DNA of 64,000 bases from Flavobacterium sedimenticola (GTDB taxonomy: Bacteria > Bacteroidota > Bacteroidia > Flavobacteriales > Flavobacteriaceae). The stretch lies in assembly GCF_030053345.1 (NCBI RefSeq), contig NZ_JASGBP010000002.1:186001-250000 (forward strand), read 5' to 3'. Shown here one piece after another: positions 60,980 to 64,000 of the stretch. Under the pieces are notes generated by a model. That model was not told where the DNA came from and did not search any database. It saw only the letters and a list, made by a program, of their open reading frames with translations. The stretch's first letter is position 1, and each line of letters starts with the position of its first letter. Both the position numbers and the translations under genes were made by a program.

Positions 60980-61609
60980 TCATCGGGTAAGTTGCGCCCA
61001 AACAAAATGGGGATGGTGTCCATCACGGCGTACCATTTTTACCCAGAGTAAGGTCAGGTGCTCTAAATGCAAAGCTTGATCCAGTTTTCCGGTGTCCAAA
61101 GGTTCGAACCCAATAGTCTCAATCAGACCCGCAGTTACTTTTTTGGCATCCGCATCATTACCGGCCAGCATCATCACCGGTTTTACGTTGTAATTCGGAT
61201 AGACCGCATCGGCAAAATTTTCAAAACCGTAAATGGTAAAGGCTTTTACCACTTTGGCTTCCGGTGCCCATTCCTGAATTTTTTCACTACCCGAAATCTG
61301 GCTCTGCAAGCCATGTGAAATTCCGGGTCCGACCGGATTGGTACAATCAACCAAAATTTGATGTTTAAATCGAAGTGATTTCAGCAGACTTTCATTCGCT
61401 TGGAATGGAGTGGCCAAAAAAACCACTTCAGCCTCGTCCACTGCCTTTTGTATACTTTTGATTCCGAAGTTCGGATTTTGCTTCAGTGCTTTTTGCACAC
61501 TTTCAGAGTCGCGATCCTCGGTTGCAATTACAATTTGATGCCCTTTTCGTTCCAACTGATTGGCCAAGGCAAAGCCCACATTACCAATCCCAATAAATGC
61601 CAGTTTCAT
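60980..61609 (-). CDS. NAD(P)-binding reductase, F420-reductase-like fold
   Basis: A 209-residue Rossmann protein of the NADP oxidoreductase (F420-dependent) family: FIGIGNVGFALANQLERKGHQIVIATEDRDS and the late VVKAFTIYGFENF and MLAGNDADAKK blocks. Bacteroidetes have no F420, so it probably uses NADPH for another acceptor. Its start overlaps the upstream DJ-1 gene by 4 bases, so the two form an operon controlled with the divergent HxlR gene. Confidence 0.82.
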   Translation of the reverse strand: MKLAFIGIGNVGFALANQLERKGHQIVIATEDRDSESVQKALKQNPNFGIKSIQKAVDEAEVVFLATPFQANESLLKSLRFKHQILVDCTNPVGPGISHGLQSQISGSEKIQEWAPEAKVVKAFTIYGFENFADAVYPNYNVKPVMMLAGNDADAKKVTAGLIETIGFEPLDTGKLDQALHLEHLTLLWVKMVRRDGHHPHFVWAQLTR

Positions 61610-62376
61610 CGTTTTGTGTTTAAAAGTTTTACGACTAATAGCGCTGCGGCTTCACCGGAGTTTTGTTGTTGACCGGTAATTAAATTGCCGTCTTGTATGG
61701 CATAAGCGCTGAAAGGTGCCGCTACTTTAAAATGAGTACCCGTTAGTTTTCGCGCTTCGGTCTCTATGCGATACGGTTGGATTTTCATGCCTACTGCCTG
61801 ATCGGCAAAATCTTCCTCGGCATCAGCAAAACCGGTCCATGTTTTGCCTTTAACCAATAAGTCACCATTTGATTTTTTGGCCTCCAACAGTAAAGTAGTG
61901 GAGTGGCACACCGCAGCCGTTGGCTTACCCGATTCGTAAAATGAAACCAATAGTTCTTCTAACGCTTTATTACCTCTGAAAGTATACATCGGACCTTGTC
62001 CGCCAACTAAAAAGAGGGCATCAAAATCTTCTGTGTTTACCGCTGTTATTTTTTCTGTATTGGCCAACATTTGATGAAAAGATTCTTGTTGCAGATAGCC
62101 CAGCGTAATCACATCATGAGCCGCATAGCCACTGGCATCCGTCGGATTGGAATAGCTGTCCATCATCAAAGCGCCGCCTTCTGTAGAAACCAAAGTTATA
62201 TCATAACCGGCTTCCTGAAATACGCGTAACGGATGGGTTAATTCGGCAGCCCAAAAACCAATAGGCCAACCGGTTTGCGGACTCACACTTGGTGAACTGG
62301 CCACCATTAGTATTTTTCCTTTGCTTGGGGCACCGTGAAAGTGCACATAGTGTTCGGTTTCTTGTATCGTACTCAT
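61606..62376 (-). CDS. DJ-1/PfpI family protein, HchA-like
   Basis: A 256-residue DJ-1/PfpI domain protein. The elbow is KPTAAVCHSTTLLLEAKKS with a catalytic Cys, and Glu near FQEAGYDITLVSTEGG completes the site. The family includes glyoxalase III/chaperone HchA. It overlaps the reductase gene by 4 bases and is transcribed from a promoter (TTG-N20-TAGCTTTG) that faces the HxlR gene. Confidence 0.88.
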   Translation of the reverse strand: MSTIQETEHYVHFHGAPSKGKILMVASSPSVSPQTGWPIGFWAAELTHPLRVFQEAGYDITLVSTEGGALMMDSYSNPTDASGYAAHDVITLGYLQQESFHQMLANTEKITAVNTEDFDALFLVGGQGPMYTFRGNKALEELLVSFYESGKPTAAVCHSTTLLLEAKKSNGDLLVKGKTWTGFADAEEDFADQAVGMKIQPYRIETEARKLTGTHFKVAAPFSAYAIQDGNLITGQQQNSGEAAALLVVKLLNTKR

Positions 62377-62399
62377 AACTTTTTTAGTTTTGTTTCACA

Positions 62400-62446
62400 C
62401 AAAGCTATATCGGTATCGTGCTAAATACAATAACTGCGTATCTTTG
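62400..62446. promoter_or_regulatory. Divergent promoters between DJ-1/reductase and hxlR
   Basis: On the minus strand the -7 TAGCTTTG (62407-62400) has its -33 TTG 20 bases away (62430-62428). On the plus strand TATCTTTG (62439-62446) is the -7 of hxlR. TGTAAG repeats at 62445-62450 and 62464-62469 may be regulator sites. Confidence 0.7.
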
Positions 62447-62470
62447 TAAGTCACTAACAAAAATGTAAGT

Positions 62471-62824
62471 ATGCCCGATTTTGTAAAAGACAATCATTTG
62501 TTTCACAACCCGGTAGAATTTGCGATGAGTAAAATTGGCGGGACCTATAAAATGCCGATTCTTTGGCGCTTAAAAGATAAGAAATGGCGTTTTAGCGAAT
62601 TGCAAAAGAGCCTTTCCCATGCTTCCGACCGCATGTTGTCTAAAGCTTTAAAAGAGCTGGTCGAGGATGGTTTTGTAACCAAAGAAATTTTTCCGGAAGT
62701 ACCGCCTCGAGTAGAATATACCATTACCGATAGAGGGCAGAAAGCCATACCGGTAATTGAAATGCTTCGTAATTATGGTTTGGATTTACTACAAGAATTT
62801 GAAGTAGAACATCCTAAGCGTTAA
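62471..62824 (+). CDS. HxlR family winged-helix regulator
   Basis: A 117-residue HxlR-type regulator: SKIGGTYKMPILWRLKDKKWRFSELQKSL, then SDRMLSKALKELVEDGFV and the wing PPRVEYTITDRG. HxlR proteins often sense electrophiles or oxidants. It is divergent from the DJ-1/reductase operon and overlaps the end of the convergent maleate-isomerase gene by 4 bases. No cysteine is present, so redox sensing through thiols is unlikely. Confidence 0.9.
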   Translation: MPDFVKDNHLFHNPVEFAMSKIGGTYKMPILWRLKDKKWRFSELQKSLSHASDRMLSKALKELVEDGFVTKEIFPEVPPRVEYTITDRGQKAIPVIEMLRNYGLDLLQEFEVEHPKR

Positions 62825-63570
62825 TACTTTCCATTCAGCAACTCACCACCAATAGTCGATTTGGCTTCGATTCCTAATTTTTTCATCATTTCGTACGTGG
62901 TACACACGGCCGCCGAAGTCACCGGAATCCCGCATTCGGCCTGAATCAAATCGATGGCTTCCAACGACGGCATTTGTACACAAGCTGAAGCTACTAATAC
63001 ATCGACATCCGTCAAGTCCAATTGTTTGTATATTTCCAATAAGTTGAGCGGATTTTGCGCTGCTACTTCCAGGTTATCCGGAATTTCAAGTGCTATGCTT
63101 TCTTTTACTTTAATGCCTTGGTGTTCAATATAATCGACCACTTTATCAGTCAGCGGACGCATATAAGGTGTAATAATGGAAATTTGTTTCGCACCCAATA
63201 CTTTTAACCCGTTGATTAAGGCGCCGGCCGAAGTTACAATCGGCGTAGGGAAGTCGTTCGCCACCGTTTCCTGATGCAAATTCACTTCCGACACACAATG
63301 ATAGCCACGTCCCATACTCATAATGGCTACCAAACACGCGTAACCCATCACGTCCACATGCGCATCCGACAATTCCTGGGCACATTTCAAACTCATGGCG
63401 TCCATGGCTTCGAGTTCTTCTTGGGTTACTTTCTTCATCCGCATGCGACTGCTGTGAAACGTAAAACGCTCCGGCAATATCGTTTCTCGGGCCCTGAAAA
63501 TGGCCGGTATTTCGGTTTCCATCGTCACGTTGGAGGATGGAACGATTTGTCCTATTTTAAATTTTTTCAT
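62821..63570 (-). CDS. Maleate isomerase/Asp-Glu racemase family enzyme
   Basis: The start at 63570 gives 249 residues. The opening KFKIGQIVPSSNVTMETEIPA and the two cysteines Cys79 (GYACLVAIM) and Cys197 (VASACVQMPSL) match maleate isomerase, whose known members use a Cys pair at almost the same positions. It converts maleate to fumarate, as in nicotinate breakdown. No other genes of that pathway are next to it, but the fumarylacetoacetate-hydrolase-like gene upstream on the same strand (63809) could be linked. Aryl-malonate decarboxylase activity is the alternative. Confidence 0.85.
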   Translation of the reverse strand: MKKFKIGQIVPSSNVTMETEIPAIFRARETILPERFTFHSSRMRMKKVTQEELEAMDAMSLKCAQELSDAHVDVMGYACLVAIMSMGRGYHCVSEVNLHQETVANDFPTPIVTSAGALINGLKVLGAKQISIITPYMRPLTDKVVDYIEHQGIKVKESIALEIPDNLEVAAQNPLNLLEIYKQLDLTDVDVLVASACVQMPSLEAIDLIQAECGIPVTSAAVCTTYEMMKKLGIEAKSTIGGELLNGKY

Positions 63571-63615
63571 AATCAAAGTTACTGAGCAGCTATGTTACTG
63601 AGTTTTTAATTGTTT

Positions 63616-63743
63616 GTTGGGCGTTACCTCGTCTGAAGGACGAGGTCGGGCTTTACGTTGCAATCTTTTTAGGATTGTATTTCCCTTCCGCTTTGCTTCA
63701 GGGCAATCCTAAAAAGGATTTCCACTGCAATCCCTAACGCAGC
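63616..63743. repeat. REP-like palindromic intergenic element
   Basis: The ends are GCGTTA (63621) and TAACGC (63735). Inside are an 8-bp hairpin (ACCTCGTC/GACGAGGT) and 13-base inverted arms CTTTTTAGGATTG and CAATCCTAAAAAG. Similar elements with the GGGCGTTACC...CCCTAACGC frame occur many times in Bacteroidetes genomes (from memory). Only one copy is in this window. A separate hairpin GACAGCC/GGCTGTC follows at 63758-63774. Confidence 0.7.
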
Positions 63744-63808
63744 TATTATTTTTACCTGACAGCCACCGGCTGTCCTCCTCTTAATATCAAATCTAACGCA
63801 ATCTGTCT

Positions 63809-64000
63809 TTATTTAGAAATTTCCTTAACGGTATTCACTATTGTCCCTATTCCTTCCACCGTAGCTTCTACCACATCGCCATCATACAACCATTCTTGAG
63901 GATCTCGTCCGGCACCGACACCTGCCGGAGTACCGGTGGCTATAATGTCTCCGGGTTCCAAAGTAAATACCGTACTCAAATCTTCAATCAAATCGTTGAT
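63809..64000 (-). CDS. Fumarylacetoacetate hydrolase family protein, C-terminal part
   Basis: The gene is cut by the right window edge. The 63 visible residues include [27 protein letters not shown], a hallmark of the FAH fold near its end, and finish [19 protein letters not shown]. Enzymes of this family split beta-diketo compounds or decarboxylate oxaloacetate. It lies upstream of the maleate-isomerase-like gene on the same strand, with the REP-like element between them. Confidence 0.88.
   Translation of the reverse strand: MNDLIEDLSTVFTLEPGDIIATGTPAGVGAGRDPQEWLYDGDVVEATVEGIGTIVNTVKEISK

Overview
The window is chromosomal DNA from a low-GC member of the Bacteroidetes, most likely a Flavobacterium or close relative. 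Supporting signs are two secreted proteins with type IX secretion (T9SS) C-terminal sorting domains, many promoters of the TTG / TAnnTTTG type peculiar to this phylum, weak Shine-Dalgarno sequences, and the conserved-looking housekeeping block tpx-dgkA-ftsK-lolA-lptF/G-ribBA. I see no prophage, insertion sequence, CRISPR array or rRNA. There is one tRNA (Ser, anticodon TGA).

Layout. 1-2.8 kb: end of a Crp/Fnr-family regulator, a perfect FNR-type box, a LytTR/DinB pair and a T9SS cargo protein. 2.9-15.3 kb (minus strand): small-molecule and stress genes, including two GNAT acetyltransferases, a secreted esterase, a membrane acyltransferase, an outer-membrane barrel, a thioredoxin-reductase-like flavoprotein with a Tat-like leader coupled to a tiny membrane protein, and two neighbouring DJ-1/PfpI genes, one of them a GlxA-type regulator. 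15.3-21 kb: a seven-gene minus-strand run led by a TetR regulator (tetR, dinB, thiolase, GNAT, dinB, ketopantoate-reductase-like, beta-propeller) with two near-identical palindromic operators. 21-24 kb: a membrane LytTR protein, a lipoprotein fusing an intradiol dioxygenase to a thioredoxin-like CPVC domain, and tRNA-Ser. 24-34 kb: a P-type cation ATPase and a four-gene signalling operon: a 1752-residue kinase with about eleven PAS domains, two stand-alone receivers, and a REC-PAS-HisKA protein with no ATPase domain.

34-41.3 kb is the envelope/division block. It contains riboflavin synthesis (RibB active, RibA half degenerate), LptF/G lipopolysaccharide export, LolA lipoprotein carrier, FtsK translocase, diacylglycerol kinase and thiol peroxidase. 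41.5-44.5 kb is a compact arsenic operon (ArsR, DUF6428, ACR3 pump, methyltransferase, arsenate reductase) whose terminator hairpin swallows the last stop codon. 44.6-50 kb carries a TPR lipoprotein, dihydrolipoyl dehydrogenase, and an Lrp regulator next to a Cys/Met-metabolism PLP enzyme, with degenerate 7-bp repeats in inverted orientation around the intergenic region. 50-51.6 kb is an ArsR/SRPBCC operon with two identical operators embedded in its promoter.

51.7-60.3 kb: an LRR T9SS protein, an M28 peptidase with an unusual metal-site substitution, a trypsin-like peptidase, a UbiE-like methyltransferase, a DUF4242 protein, an SGNH-like/MBOAT acylation pair, and a ferritin-like/VIT1 transporter. 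60.3-64 kb: a possible 33-residue microprotein, OsmC, a redox pair divergent from an HxlR regulator, a maleate-isomerase-like enzyme, a REP-like palindromic element, and the end of a fumarylacetoacetate-hydrolase gene cut by the window edge.

Nothing here is a recognisable new defence system. The best leads are the ATPase-less HisKA phosphorelay operon, the dioxygenase-thioredoxin lipoprotein, the TetR/DinB/thiolase regulon, the Tat-leader flavoprotein with its coupled membrane microprotein, and several precisely placed operators.
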